A DNA stretch of 64,000 bases from Acidimicrobiales bacterium (GTDB lineage Bacteria > Actinomycetota > Acidimicrobiia > Acidimicrobiales > RAAP-2): the NCBI GenBank assembly GCA_025351385.1, contig JANXWA010000025.1:1-64000 (forward strand), given 5' to 3'. A model generated the notes under the pieces. It was not told the DNA's origin, ran no database searches, and worked only from the letters and a program-made list of their open reading frames with translations. The position numbers and the translations under genes are program-made. Shown here piece after piece: positions 50,642-59,138 of the stretch; position 1 is the first letter of the stretch; every line of letters begins with the position of its first letter.

Positions 50642-52279
50642 ATGATCGATCATTCGATTCGACAGACTCTCGCCGCAAGGAGTGAAGCGTCCACCGCCCC
50701 GTCCCAACATCGCCGATCGGTCATCCTGGGTGTCCTGTGCCTCACGGTGCTGATCATCAACCTCGACGGGACGATCCTCAACGTGGCCCTCCCCACGATC
50801 GTGACCTCGCTGCACGCGACGTCGAGCCAACTGCAGTGGGTCGTCGACTCGTACACCATCGTCCTGGCCGGACTCTTGCTCATCGCGGGATCCCTCGGCG
50901 ACCGCCTCGGACGCAAGCGGGTCTTCCTCGGCGGTCTCGTCCTGTTCGCCGCAGGTTCGGGCGCGTCGGCCTTCTCACACAGCCCCGATCAGTTGATCGC
51001 GGCCCGGTCGTTCATGGGCGTCGGCGCTGCGCTGATCATGCCCTCGACGCTGTCGATCCTCACGAACGTCTACACGAAGCCAACCGATCGGGCCCGGGCC
51101 ATCGGTCTGTGGTCGGGCACCAGCGGTCTCGGCCTGGCTATTGGACCAGTCGTCGGGGGATGGCTGTTGACCCACTTCTGGTGGGGATCGGTCTTCCTCA
51201 TGAACGTGCCCATCGCACTCGTGACGTGGATCGCCGCGCTCTTCGTCGTGCCCGACTCTCACAACCCTGCGGCGAAACCGATCGACCCGGTCGGTGCGGG
51301 CCTCTCGTTGGCCGGCGTGACGCTGCTGCTGTGGGGGATCATCGAGGCCCCGACGATGGGGTGGAGCTCCGTGTCGATCCTCGTCGCGCTGGCCGGGGCG
51401 TTGGCCGTGATTGGACTGTTCGCCCTTTGGGAGACCCACACGTCGCACCCGATGCTGGAGCTCTCGTTCTTCGAGTCACGTCGATTCTCGGTCGCCTCCA
51501 CGGGCCTCGGCCTCGTGCTCTTCGCGCTGTCGGGCGGACTGTTCCTCCTCACGCAGTACCTCCAGTTCTGCCTTGGCTACAGCGCGTTCCGGACTGGGCT
51601 TCTTATCGCCCCGATCGCCGCGGTCCTGGTGGTGGTGGCGTCACTGTCCAGTCTGCTCGTGCGCTCTCTCGGCACCAAGATCGTGGTCGCCACCGGCATG
51701 GGGCTGATCGCTCTCGGATTCGCACTACTGGCGACCGTCACGACACACTCGACCTACCTCGACGTCCTACCGGCCTTCTTCCTGCTCGGGATCGGGTCGG
51801 GACTGACGGTCGCCCCGTGCACCGAGTCGGTCATGGGCTCGGTGCCGATGGAGCTGGCCGGGGTCGGTTCGGCGACCAACTCGACGGCATTGCAGATCGG
51901 CGGCGCACTCGGCGTCGCGGTGCTCGGCAGCCTCCTCAACACCCGCTACCGAGACGACATGCTCTCACTGCTCACCGGCCTCGCGGCGCCCCCATCGTCA
52001 CTGCACTCAGCGATGGGCTCGCTGGGCGGTGCGCTCAACGTCGCCGGTCACATCGGCGGGGCGATCGGCGCACACCTGGCCCGCTCCGCCCGTCAGTCGT
52101 TCATCGACGCGATGACCTTCGCCGTCACCGTGGCATCGGTGTTGTCCGGCGTCGCCACCGTCTTTGTCCTCGCCCTCCTTCCGGCGAAGAGCGACTACCT
52201 CGGACCGAAGAGAGGTCGACGCGACGCCGTTCATGACGTCACGATGGAAACCTCCGGACAGTCCCGCTCAATCGAGTGA
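50642..52279 (+). CDS. MFS exporter, DHA2 (EmrB/QacA) family, 14 helices
   Basis: A 545-residue major-facilitator drug/proton antiporter. Motifs: INLDGTILNVALPTI in helix 1, GSLGDRLGRKRVFLGG between helices 2 and 3, and GPVVGGWLLTHFWWGSVFLMNVP in the helix 5-6 region typical of DHA2. Fourteen hydrophobic helices can be counted. Relatives export drugs, dyes or lipids. No TetR-type regulator adjoins it. It is divergent from the Hcp-like gene and overlaps the convergent hydrolase gene by 12 nt. Confidence 0.88.
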   Translation: MIDHSIRQTLAARSEASTAPSQHRRSVILGVLCLTVLIINLDGTILNVALPTIVTSLHATSSQLQWVVDSYTIVLAGLLLIAGSLGDRLGRKRVFLGGLVLFAAGSGASAFSHSPDQLIAARSFMGVGAALIMPSTLSILTNVYTKPTDRARAIGLWSGTSGLGLAIGPVVGGWLLTHFWWGSVFLMNVPIALVTWIAALFVVPDSHNPAAKPIDPVGAGLSLAGVTLLLWGIIEAPTMGWSSVSILVALAGALAVIGLFALWETHTSHPMLELSFFESRRFSVASTGLGLVLFALSGGLFLLTQYLQFCLGYSAFRTGLLIAPIAAVLVVVASLSSLLVRSLGTKIVVATGMGLIALGFALLATVTTHSTYLDVLPAFFLLGIGSGLTVAPCTESVMGSVPMELAGVGSATNSTALQIGGALGVAVLGSLLNTRYRDDMLSLLTGLAAPPSSLHSAMGSLGGALNVAGHIGGAIGAHLARSARQSFIDAMTFAVTVASVLSGVATVFVLALLPAKSDYLGPKRGRRDAVHDVTMETSGQSRSIE

Positions 52280-53221
52280 CGCGAGGAACGACAGCAGCGC
52301 CTCGTTCACCTCAGCGGGACGCTCCTGTTGGACCCAGTGCCCCGTCGCGGGCAACGTAACCCTGACGCGTAGGTCGGTGACCCACGCGTCCATGTGGGTG
52401 TCGGGCATGAACAGAGCGACCAGGTCCTGCGCGCCCGCGAGGAAGAGGGCCGGCATCTCAACCTTGGTCTGGGCGAGGTCCGCGGTGATCTCCCAGTTGC
52501 GACTGATGTTCCGGTACCAGTTGAGCCCTCCCGTGAAGCCAGTCCGGCGGAACTCGGCGACGTAGTAGTCGAGGTCAGCCGCGCTCAGCCACTCCGGAAG
52601 CGGGCCGGGCTCGGGCAGCCACTCGCGCCACCCCGTCCCCTCGCGCGGGATTGGGCGCAACCCCTGGGAGGTCTCGCGCACGGAGGTCGCTCGAAGGGCT
52701 CGGCGAAGGGTGTCCTCGGGGTCGCGGTCCAACTCGGCGTCGGCGACGCCCGGTTCCTGGAAATAGAGGATGTAGAAGAAGTTGTCACCGAAGGTCGCCT
52801 CCATCGAGGCGATCGGATCACGCAGACCGCGAGGCACGAACGGCACGCTGAGCGCGCCGACCGCGCGCACGCGTTCGGGGACTCGTTGCGCCAGATTCCA
52901 CACGACCGGACCGCCCCAGTCGTGGCCAATGAAGACAGCCCGCTCCTCGCCTAGGGCGTCGAGCAGGCCCAGCAGATCGTCGGTGAGGTGCACGATGTCG
53001 TACTCCTCGATCCCCTCGGGACGATCGGTCTGTCCGTAGCCGCGCTGGTCCGGGGCCACGACTCGATAACCGGCGTCGGCGAGCGCGTCAATCTGGTGGC
53101 GCCACGAGTACCAAAGCTCAGGGAAACCGTGACAGAGCACGACGAGGGGGCCATCACCCTGTTCGGCGACGTGCATCTGGATCCCGTTGGTCGCGATCAT
53201 GCGGTGCGAGGTCTGGCCCAC
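52268..53221 (-). CDS. Alpha/beta hydrolase, epoxide-hydrolase-like
   Basis: A 317-residue protein with the pattern of soluble epoxide hydrolases and haloalkane dehalogenase-like enzymes: HGFPELWYSWRHQI, APDQRGYGQTDRP, the nucleophile Asp in FIGHDWGGPVVW, a cap domain with two tyrosines, and the late HxxQ segment GHWVQQERP. Cytoplasmic. The GTG at 53221 is chosen because a TAGTGT box lies 7 nt upstream; the first ATG is at 53200. The epoxide substrate is unknown. Confidence 0.85.
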   Translation of the reverse strand: MGQTSHRMIATNGIQMHVAEQGDGPLVVLCHGFPELWYSWRHQIDALADAGYRVVAPDQRGYGQTDRPEGIEEYDIVHLTDDLLGLLDALGEERAVFIGHDWGGPVVWNLAQRVPERVRAVGALSVPFVPRGLRDPIASMEATFGDNFFYILYFQEPGVADAELDRDPEDTLRRALRATSVRETSQGLRPIPREGTGWREWLPEPGPLPEWLSAADLDYYVAEFRRTGFTGGLNWYRNISRNWEITADLAQTKVEMPALFLAGAQDLVALFMPDTHMDAWVTDLRVRVTLPATGHWVQQERPAEVNEALLSFLASLD

Positions 53222-53228
53222 GCGTTTG

Positions 53229-53234
53229 ACACTA
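53229..53234 (-). promoter_or_regulatory. Candidate -10 box of a leaderless promoter (epoxide-hydrolase-like gene)
   Basis: TAGTGT on the minus strand lies 7 nt before the GTG at 53221. Confidence 0.35.
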
Positions 53235-53374
53235 CCCACTCGCTGCGAGACCTTCGTGGGCCTAACCAATAGTCACTGTCGCAGCCCCGGCAAGATCGTT
53301 AGGATCCATTGATCATCAACTCCGGCGACGTGAGAAGGTCTCTTCGATCGCCGCGATGGGCAGGGGGTCCGACG

Positions 53375-53800
53375 ATGTTCGACGTTGTCTTGGTTGGAGC
53401 GGACGATTCAAGAACGGCGCGCCGCGCAGTCGAGGCCGCCGTGTGCCTGGCTGAAATATCGAAAGGGGAGCTGCACATCGTGACTGCCTTTGAGCGACAC
53501 CCGCACACCGACGTCTCGCTTCCAGAAGAGTTCAGGCACCTGGGCGACGATGGCAGCATCGACGCCCTCTTGCAGAGCCTCTCCTTCATCGCGAAGGAAC
53601 GTGGCATCGAGCCGATTCTGCACTCTGGCCGGGGCAACCCCGACGACGTCATCATCAAGAAGGCCGAAGAGGTGCACGCCGACATCGTCGTCGTCGGCAA
53701 CCGCGGCATGTCGGGCGTGCGCCGAGTCCTTGGCAGCGTCCCCAACAGCGTGGCGCACCACGCGCATTGCTCCGTCATGGTGGTCGACACAACCGATTAG
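53375..53800 (+). CDS. Universal stress protein (UspA family)
   Basis: A 141-residue single Usp domain. It begins FDVVLVGADDSRTARRAVE and ends with the ATP-binding signature GNRGMSGVRRVLGSVPNSVA followed by CSVMVV, so it belongs to the nucleotide-binding branch. The ATG at 53375 is preferred over an earlier start because it begins the first beta strand. Role in stress survival inferred from family. Confidence 0.9.
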   Translation: MFDVVLVGADDSRTARRAVEAAVCLAEISKGELHIVTAFERHPHTDVSLPEEFRHLGDDGSIDALLQSLSFIAKERGIEPILHSGRGNPDDVIIKKAEEVHADIVVVGNRGMSGVRRVLGSVPNSVAHHAHCSVMVVDTTD

Positions 53801-53910
53801 CGCCCAATCGTCACGCCGACGAGGTGTGCCGGGTCACCCAGCGCGTGGCGCGCCGCGGCTCGACGACGTCACGTCGTCCCAACACCCAATCTCAGGGCAT
53901 AATGAGGGAC

Positions 53911-55089
53911 GTGCCCTCCGACCAGCCAGATCACAGTCTCGACCTGGCGCCAGCGTCGTTGGACGACTATCGCGAACTGGCCCGTCGACGACTACCTCGC
54001 CAGATCTTCGACTACGTGGATGGTGGCGCGTTCGGCGAGGTAACCCTCGCCGCGAACCGCGACGACCTCCACTCCATCCGTTTCCGCCAACGAGTCCTGC
54101 GCGACGTGTCGACGCGCCGGCTCGCGACCACGGTGCTCGGTGAGGAGCTCGCCCTACCAGTGATCCTCGCGCCCGTCGGCTTCGGTGGAATGTTCGCGCG
54201 GCGCGCCGAAGTGCAGGCCGCCCGAGCCGCCGAGCGTGCGGGAATCCCGTTCTGCGAGTCGACCCTCTCGATCTGCTCAATCGAAGAGGTCGCCGCGGCC
54301 GTCAATCGACCGCTCTGGTTCCAGCTCTACGTGATGAAGGACCGCGGCTACGCCGAAGACCTCATGGCGCGTGCCCAGGCCGTCGGTAGTACCACGATGA
54401 TCCTGACCGTCGACCTGCCGGTGGTTGGCCAGCGCTACCGCGACGTTCGCAACGGCATCAGTGGCCCCGTCTCGTCGATCGGGCGAGTCCGTCGCGGGCT
54501 GGACCTCGTCCGACACGCCGGGTGGGTGCGCGACGTCGCCCTCGGCGGCCGGCCGCTCACGTTCGGGAATCTTGAGAAGGCCCTGCCCGAGGCTCGGGTG
54601 CCCGCCGACTTCCAGGGGTGGGTCGCGAGCCAGTTCGACCCAACCGTGACCTGGAACGACCTTGGGTGGCTTCGCGAACACTGGAGCGGCAAGATCGCCC
54701 TGAAGGGGATCATGGATCCCGAGGACGCCCGCGAGGCGGCCGATCGGGGTGTCGACGCCGTCATCGTCTCGAACCACGGCGGTCGCCAACTCGACGATGT
54801 CCCCTCGACGATACGGGCACTGCCGGCCATTGCGGAGGCGGTCGGCGACCGCTGCGAGGTGCTGATGGATGGCGGAGTTCGCAGTGGCCTCGACGTGGTG
54901 AAGGCGCTCTCGCTCGGCGCGCGAGCCTGCCTGCTCGGCCGCCCGTGGGCCTACGCCGTCGCGGCACGGGGGGAAGGCGGTGTTGACCACATACTGCGCA
55001 TCGTGCGCGACGAGATGCTGGTGACGCTGGGGCTCACCGGAGTGAACGACGTTCGGGACCTCGACCGGTCGGCCCTCATCGATCCTTGA
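53911..55089 (+). CDS. FMN-dependent alpha-hydroxy-acid oxidase/dehydrogenase (LldD-like)
   Basis: A 392-residue TIM-barrel flavoenzyme of the L-lactate dehydrogenase/glycolate oxidase family. It has RRRLPRQIFDYVDGGAFGE at the start, FQLYVMKDRGYAEDL, LTVDLPVVGQRYRD, ALKGIMDPEDA (FMN lysine) and VSNHGGRQLD (catalytic His), then MDGGVRSGLDVVKAL. Likely substrates are lactate, glycolate or mandelate-type acids. The GTG at 53911 is chosen because CATAAT lies 7 nt upstream and overlaps the alternative ATG at 53902. Confidence 0.88.
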   Translation: MPSDQPDHSLDLAPASLDDYRELARRRLPRQIFDYVDGGAFGEVTLAANRDDLHSIRFRQRVLRDVSTRRLATTVLGEELALPVILAPVGFGGMFARRAEVQAARAAERAGIPFCESTLSICSIEEVAAAVNRPLWFQLYVMKDRGYAEDLMARAQAVGSTTMILTVDLPVVGQRYRDVRNGISGPVSSIGRVRRGLDLVRHAGWVRDVALGGRPLTFGNLEKALPEARVPADFQGWVASQFDPTVTWNDLGWLREHWSGKIALKGIMDPEDAREAADRGVDAVIVSNHGGRQLDDVPSTIRALPAIAEAVGDRCEVLMDGGVRSGLDVVKALSLGARACLLGRPWAYAVAARGEGGVDHILRIVRDEMLVTLGLTGVNDVRDLDRSALIDP

Positions 55090-55099
55090 GAGCAACGTG

Positions 55100-56092
55100 T
55101 CAACTAGTCGGACCGGACACCGCTCTGACGAACTTGATCTGCCCGAAGCCGACCTGGGCGTCGATGGTGAGGTGGGGAGCAGCGTTCTGGCTCGCAATGG
55201 ACGTCATCGACGCCGGCACGGGGGTAAACGGTGCGCCGGACCAGCCGTTGCGCTGGTCGTACCGATTGTCGATGACGCTCCCGATCCCCACGTGGGTCTT
55301 CACGTCCACGACAACGTTGGACGGAAGCTCGACGAGCAGGTAGCCCACGGCCACCGACACCACGACCGAGTAGCCGGCCTTCGGAAACGACACGTGGCTG
55401 AGATTCAGCGTCGCCCCTCCGAAGGCCGTTCGGTAGTTGTGCTGAACCTGTGCCAGCGTGGTCGGTTGCCACGCGCGCAGGCCGTTTCCGCCCTCGATGG
55501 GAACGCCGGTTGAACCGAGCACGGCGTAGAAGGCACCCGAGAGCAGGATGAGGAAGCTCAGTGCCGCGAGGAAGAGAAGTGCGATGAATCGTCCGAAGTG
55601 CAGTTGGCGCGCCGGGATGCGCATCGTGACCACCGCGAGCACGACCAGGAAGGCCAGCCAGAACAGCCCCAGCGAGCGGCCGTAGTGCGGATGCCCGAGG
55701 GCCGACGACGTGATGATCACGGCCAGGATCCCGACGGCGACGATGAGGACGTAGCGCAGCCAGTGCCACCTCGGCTCGCGTGACCTAGTGGACACCCCGA
55801 TCGCCCCGGGGACCTTGGGCTCCCGAGGGAGGATCGCCCACATCGCGAGATAGACCGCTACGCCGAGCCCGTAGGCGATGCTCGACACGACAAAGACCAC
55901 GCGGATGATCTGGGGGTCGATATCGAAACGTTCGCCGATACCGCCAGCAACGCCGCCGACGACCCGGTTGGTCGAACTTCGCCTCAGCCCGGACTTCACC
56001 GGCGCGCCAGATCGATCGGCGGATCGATCGTCGGGCGTGGTGCCAGTGACGTCGTCGGTGGTCTCGGTGGTGGTCTCTTCGGATTCATCCAT
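55100..56092 (-). CDS. PspC-domain membrane protein
   Basis: A 330-residue protein. An acidic, Thr-rich N-terminus leads to a PspC domain (NRVVGGVAGGIGERFDIDPQ, then VVFVVSSIAYGLGVAVYLAMWAI), three further helices (around residues 105-190), and a C-terminal extracytoplasmic beta-rich domain ending GFGQIKFVRAV. Similar proteins form membrane-stress sensing units. It is divergent from a second PspC gene fused to a histidine kinase, suggesting a shared pathway. Confidence 0.8.
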   Translation of the reverse strand: MDESEETTTETTDDVTGTTPDDRSADRSGAPVKSGLRRSSTNRVVGGVAGGIGERFDIDPQIIRVVFVVSSIAYGLGVAVYLAMWAILPREPKVPGAIGVSTRSREPRWHWLRYVLIVAVGILAVIITSSALGHPHYGRSLGLFWLAFLVVLAVVTMRIPARQLHFGRFIALLFLAALSFLILLSGAFYAVLGSTGVPIEGGNGLRAWQPTTLAQVQHNYRTAFGGATLNLSHVSFPKAGYSVVVSVAVGYLLVELPSNVVVDVKTHVGIGSVIDNRYDQRNGWSGAPFTPVPASMTSIASQNAAPHLTIDAQVGFGQIKFVRAVSGPTS

Positions 56093-56098
56093 AGGGCC

Positions 56099-56104
56099 AA
56101 TGTA
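56099..56104 (-). promoter_or_regulatory. Candidate -10 box of a leaderless promoter (PspC gene)
   Basis: TACATT on the minus strand lies 6 nt before the ATG at 56092. Confidence 0.4.
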
Positions 56105-56261
56105 CGGTCCGACCAGCGAGAGGGCCATTGGGGTGAACCCTGACAAAGGCCAACCCCGCCCCGCCGGTACGAGGGTTTTCCCCTAGTGACCTCGAACGAC
56201 GTCCGTGCAAGACTCGAAGCGGATGCGAAGCCATGTCGCCCCACGAGGTCAGGATCGGACG

Positions 56262-57524
56262 ATGCCAGTCACCATTGCCAACAGGCCGACGCTCGGAGTG
56301 CCCCAGAAGCCCCTTCGACGGTCGAGCAAGGAAGCTGTCCTCGGCGGCGTCGCCGAAGGCTACGCCGTGCGACTCGGATTGAAGGAACGGACCGTTCGCA
56401 TCCTCTTCTCGCTGAGCGCGCTCGTCGCCGGCCTCGGCGTCCTCGCCTACATCACACTGTGGCTGTTCCTGCCGCGCTCGGGCGAGGACCAGTCGATCGC
56501 CCAGCGCCTCGCCTCGAAACGGCGAGAAAAGCAATTCCTCTTGCTCGTGCCCGTCGTCGCACTGGTCCTGCTCTTCGGCCTCGACTTGAGCCTGCGCATT
56601 GGCGGGGTGTTCACGTGGACCGTGGTTCTCAGCCTCCTCGGCGCCTTCGGCGTGTGGCGGGGTTCCTCGCCCGACGAACGGGTCCACCTCCAGGAGTTCG
56701 TGAGCGCCGCGCCCATTATCGGGGCGGCGAGCGCCCGGGGATGGAAGTCGGTGTTCGTGCGAGTTGTTCCGGGGATCGTCCTGGTGGTGGTCGGGCTCAA
56801 CATCCTCAATCACTTCGGCGGGATCTGGGGCGGAGCGGTACCCGCACTGATCGGCGCGATGATCCTGGTCGGCGGCCTCTCGGTGCTGTTGATGCCCTGG
56901 TGGCTCCACACGGTCCGGGACCTCTCAGTCGAGCGCCGCCAACGGGTCCGCATGGAGGAGCGCTCGGCGATCATGGCCCACATCCACGACTCCGTACTAC
57001 AGACCCTGACGCTGATCGAGCGTTCCGCCGCCAACGAGTCCGACGTCGTGCGTCTGGCGCGGTCTCAGGAGCGAGAGTTGCGCCAGTGGCTCTTCAATCC
57101 CGAGCTGTTCACGACCAGTGCGGGCAGGCCGACTTCGTTCGCCGCGTTGGTGCGCACCATTGAGGACGAGATCGAGAATGACTACGGCGTCAAGGTGGAA
57201 CTGGTGACAGTTGGCGACTGCGAGGCCGATGGTGCCGTCGTCGCACTGGTCGCGGCGGGACGCGAGGCCGCGATCAACGCCGCCAAGTGGTCAGAGGCGG
57301 CGGCGATCTCGATCTTCGCCGAGGTCAATTCGGACGAGTTGTCGATGTTCGTGCGCGACACCGGCAAGGGATTTGACGTCAACACCATCCCCTCGGACCG
57401 TCACGGCATCGAGATTTCGATCCGCCAGCGGATGAGGCAACACGGTGGTGTCGCGAAGATTCGCAGCACCCTCTCCACCGGCACCGAAGTCCAACTCGGG
57501 TTGCCCCGGAACGCGTCGAAATGA
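56262..57524 (+). CDS. PspC-domain sensor histidine kinase (NarL/LiaS type)
   Basis: A 420-residue membrane kinase. The N-terminal PspC domain is at residues 20-75 (AVLGGVAEGYAVRLGLKE, then helix LFSLSALVAGLGVLAYITLWLFL). Four more helices follow (to about 212), then a HisKA_3-like dimerisation helix with the phospho-accepting HDSVLQTL (His242). The ATPase has AAGREAAINAAKWSEA and VRDTGKGFD. The start ATG at 56262 follows an AGGATCGG site. It is coupled to the LuxR regulator by ATGA, forming a two-component system that likely senses envelope stress. Confidence 0.85.
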   Translation: MPVTIANRPTLGVPQKPLRRSSKEAVLGGVAEGYAVRLGLKERTVRILFSLSALVAGLGVLAYITLWLFLPRSGEDQSIAQRLASKRREKQFLLLVPVVALVLLFGLDLSLRIGGVFTWTVVLSLLGAFGVWRGSSPDERVHLQEFVSAAPIIGAASARGWKSVFVRVVPGIVLVVVGLNILNHFGGIWGGAVPALIGAMILVGGLSVLLMPWWLHTVRDLSVERRQRVRMEERSAIMAHIHDSVLQTLTLIERSAANESDVVRLARSQERELRQWLFNPELFTTSAGRPTSFAALVRTIEDEIENDYGVKVELVTVGDCEADGAVVALVAAGREAAINAAKWSEAAAISIFAEVNSDELSMFVRDTGKGFDVNTIPSDRHGIEISIRQRMRQHGGVAKIRSTLSTGTEVQLGLPRNASK

Positions 57525-58174
57525 TGGGCCAGCCCCGGGTCTTCCTCGTCGACGACCACGAGCTCATCCGCTCGGGAATCCGTACCGAGCTCGCCGGGTC
57601 CGTCGAGATCGTGGGTGAGGCCGACGAGGTGGAGGCGGCCATCGAGATGATCATCGAGCGCTCGCCGGACGTCGTCCTGCTCGACGTTCACATGCCCAAC
57701 GGTGGCGGACGCGCGGTCCTCGCCGCGGCCGTTCAGGCCGAGTCGCCCTCACGATTCCTCGCCCTGTCGGTCTCGGACGCCGGCGAGGACGTGATCTCTC
57801 TGATCCGCGCCGGCGCGCGAGGCTACGTCACGAAGAACATCTCGGGGCCTGAGCTCGTCGACGCGATCTACCGCGTCGCCGCGGGCGACGCGGTATTCTC
57901 GCCGCGCCTCGCAGGTTTCGTCCTCGACGCCTTCGCCCAAGCGGGACCTGGCTCCGAAGTTGCCACGATCGACCCCGAGCTCGACCAGTTGACGCCGCGC
58001 GAGCGCCAGGTGCTGCGCCTTATCGCCCGGGGCTACTCATACCGGGACATTGGCACGGAGCTCGCCATCTCCGCCAAGACCGTCGAGAGCCACGTCTCGT
58101 CGGTTCTGCGCAAACTGCAGCTCACGAATCGCCACCAGCTCTCCAATTGGGCCTCGGAACGACACTTGCTCTAA
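57521..58174 (+). CDS. NarL/LuxR-family response regulator
   Basis: A 217-residue regulator with a receiver domain (FLVDDHELIRSGI, phospho-acceptor Asp55 in VVLLDVHMP, Lys in GYVTKNISG) and a C-terminal LuxR helix-turn-helix (LTPRERQVLRLIARGYSYRD, KTVESHVSSVLRKL). It is the cognate partner of the PspC kinase directly upstream (4-nt overlap). Targets are unknown, though the divergent PspC gene is a likely one. Confidence 0.92.
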   Translation: MMGQPRVFLVDDHELIRSGIRTELAGSVEIVGEADEVEAAIEMIIERSPDVVLLDVHMPNGGGRAVLAAAVQAESPSRFLALSVSDAGEDVISLIRAGARGYVTKNISGPELVDAIYRVAAGDAVFSPRLAGFVLDAFAQAGPGSEVATIDPELDQLTPRERQVLRLIARGYSYRDIGTELAISAKTVESHVSSVLRKLQLTNRHQLSNWASERHLL

Positions 58175-58214
58175 CTTCTACGTGGGTCGCTGAACGGTCG
58201 GCGAAGGAGGTCCC

Positions 58215-58646
58215 GTGTCCGAAGTGATTGATGCACTACGAATCTCCGCGTCACGCCTGCGCCCAGTCGTCGAGTCGCTGAGCGACGCGCAGCTCGAGAT
58301 GCCGGCCCACCCGACCGAATGGACGATCGCCCACGTCCTCTCCCACCTCGGGTCGACAGCAGTGATCCTTCGGCGCAGGTTCGAGGACGCGGTCACTGGG
58401 ACCGAGACGTCGCCCGACCTCAATCAGCCAGTCTGGGACACGTGGAACGCCATGTCGCCCCGCGAGCAGGCGAACGACGCGCTCGGTGCCGACCAAGACC
58501 TCATCGACGGTCTCGACAATCTCTCATCAGAGGGTCGAGCGCAATTCAGGTTCGCCACGGGCCCCATGAGCTTCGACTTCGCCGGCTTCACGCACCTCCG
58601 ACTCAGCGAACACCTCTTGCACTGTCTCGACGTCGCGTGCGGCTAA
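58215..58646 (+). CDS. Mycothiol-dependent maleylpyruvate-isomerase-like (DinB-fold) protein, N-terminal domain only
   Basis: A 143-residue protein with the MDMPI/DinB four-helix bundle: EWTIAHVLSHLGS with a metal-ligand His, and HLRLSEHLLHCLDV with the second His pair. Family enzymes commonly carry another domain of about 80-100 residues after the HxxDV motif. Here the protein stops five residues later. It is either a minimal version or a truncation. Strong AAGGAGGT site before the GTG start. Confidence 0.7.
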   Translation: MSEVIDALRISASRLRPVVESLSDAQLEMPAHPTEWTIAHVLSHLGSTAVILRRRFEDAVTGTETSPDLNQPVWDTWNAMSPREQANDALGADQDLIDGLDNLSSEGRAQFRFATGPMSFDFAGFTHLRLSEHLLHCLDVACG

Positions 58647-58656
58647 CTTCTCATTG

Positions 58657-59136
58657 ATGCCCGACCGATCGCCGCCCCATGACTCCCACGGGGAGGGCCC
58701 GACCCTGCTCGCGTGCCTCGACTACCTCCGCGAGTCAGTGGCCTTGAAGGCCGAGGGCCTGAGCGACGAGCAGGTGCGCCGCGAGATGGTCCCGTCGGGA
58801 ACCAGCCTGCTCGGACTCGTCAAACACCTCACGAGGGTCGAAGTCGCGTGGTTCGCTTTATGGTTCGCGGGTCTCGACGTGCACCTTCCCGAAAACGAGC
58901 TCGACGAGCGCGACGGCGTCGACACCGTTCTTCGTGCCTACCGTGACGCGGTGGCGGCCAGCAACGAGATCGTCCGACGCTGCGACGACCTCGACCAGAC
59001 GTGCGCCAGCACCCATCTCGACCGTGACCGACTCTCACTTCGCTGGGTCCTCGTGCACATGGTCGAAGAGACCGCTCGGCATGCGGGCCACGCCGATATC
59101 CTGCGCGAGCAGCTCGACGGTTCGACCGGGCGCTGA
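58657..59136 (+). CDS. DinB/DUF664-family protein
   Basis: A 159-residue DUF664-type DinB protein: LLACLDYLRESVALKAEGLS, SLLGLVKHLTRVEVAWF with the first metal His, and VHMVEETARHAGHADILREQ with the other two. In mycothiol-producing bacteria such proteins are often thiol transferases or thiol-dependent detoxifying enzymes. It follows the MDMPI-like gene closely and is probably co-transcribed. TTG and ATG are adjacent at the start; ATG is taken. Confidence 0.8.
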   Translation: MPDRSPPHDSHGEGPTLLACLDYLRESVALKAEGLSDEQVRREMVPSGTSLLGLVKHLTRVEVAWFALWFAGLDVHLPENELDERDGVDTVLRAYRDAVAASNEIVRRCDDLDQTCASTHLDRDRLSLRWVLVHMVEETARHAGHADILREQLDGSTGR

Positions 59137-59138
59137 TT

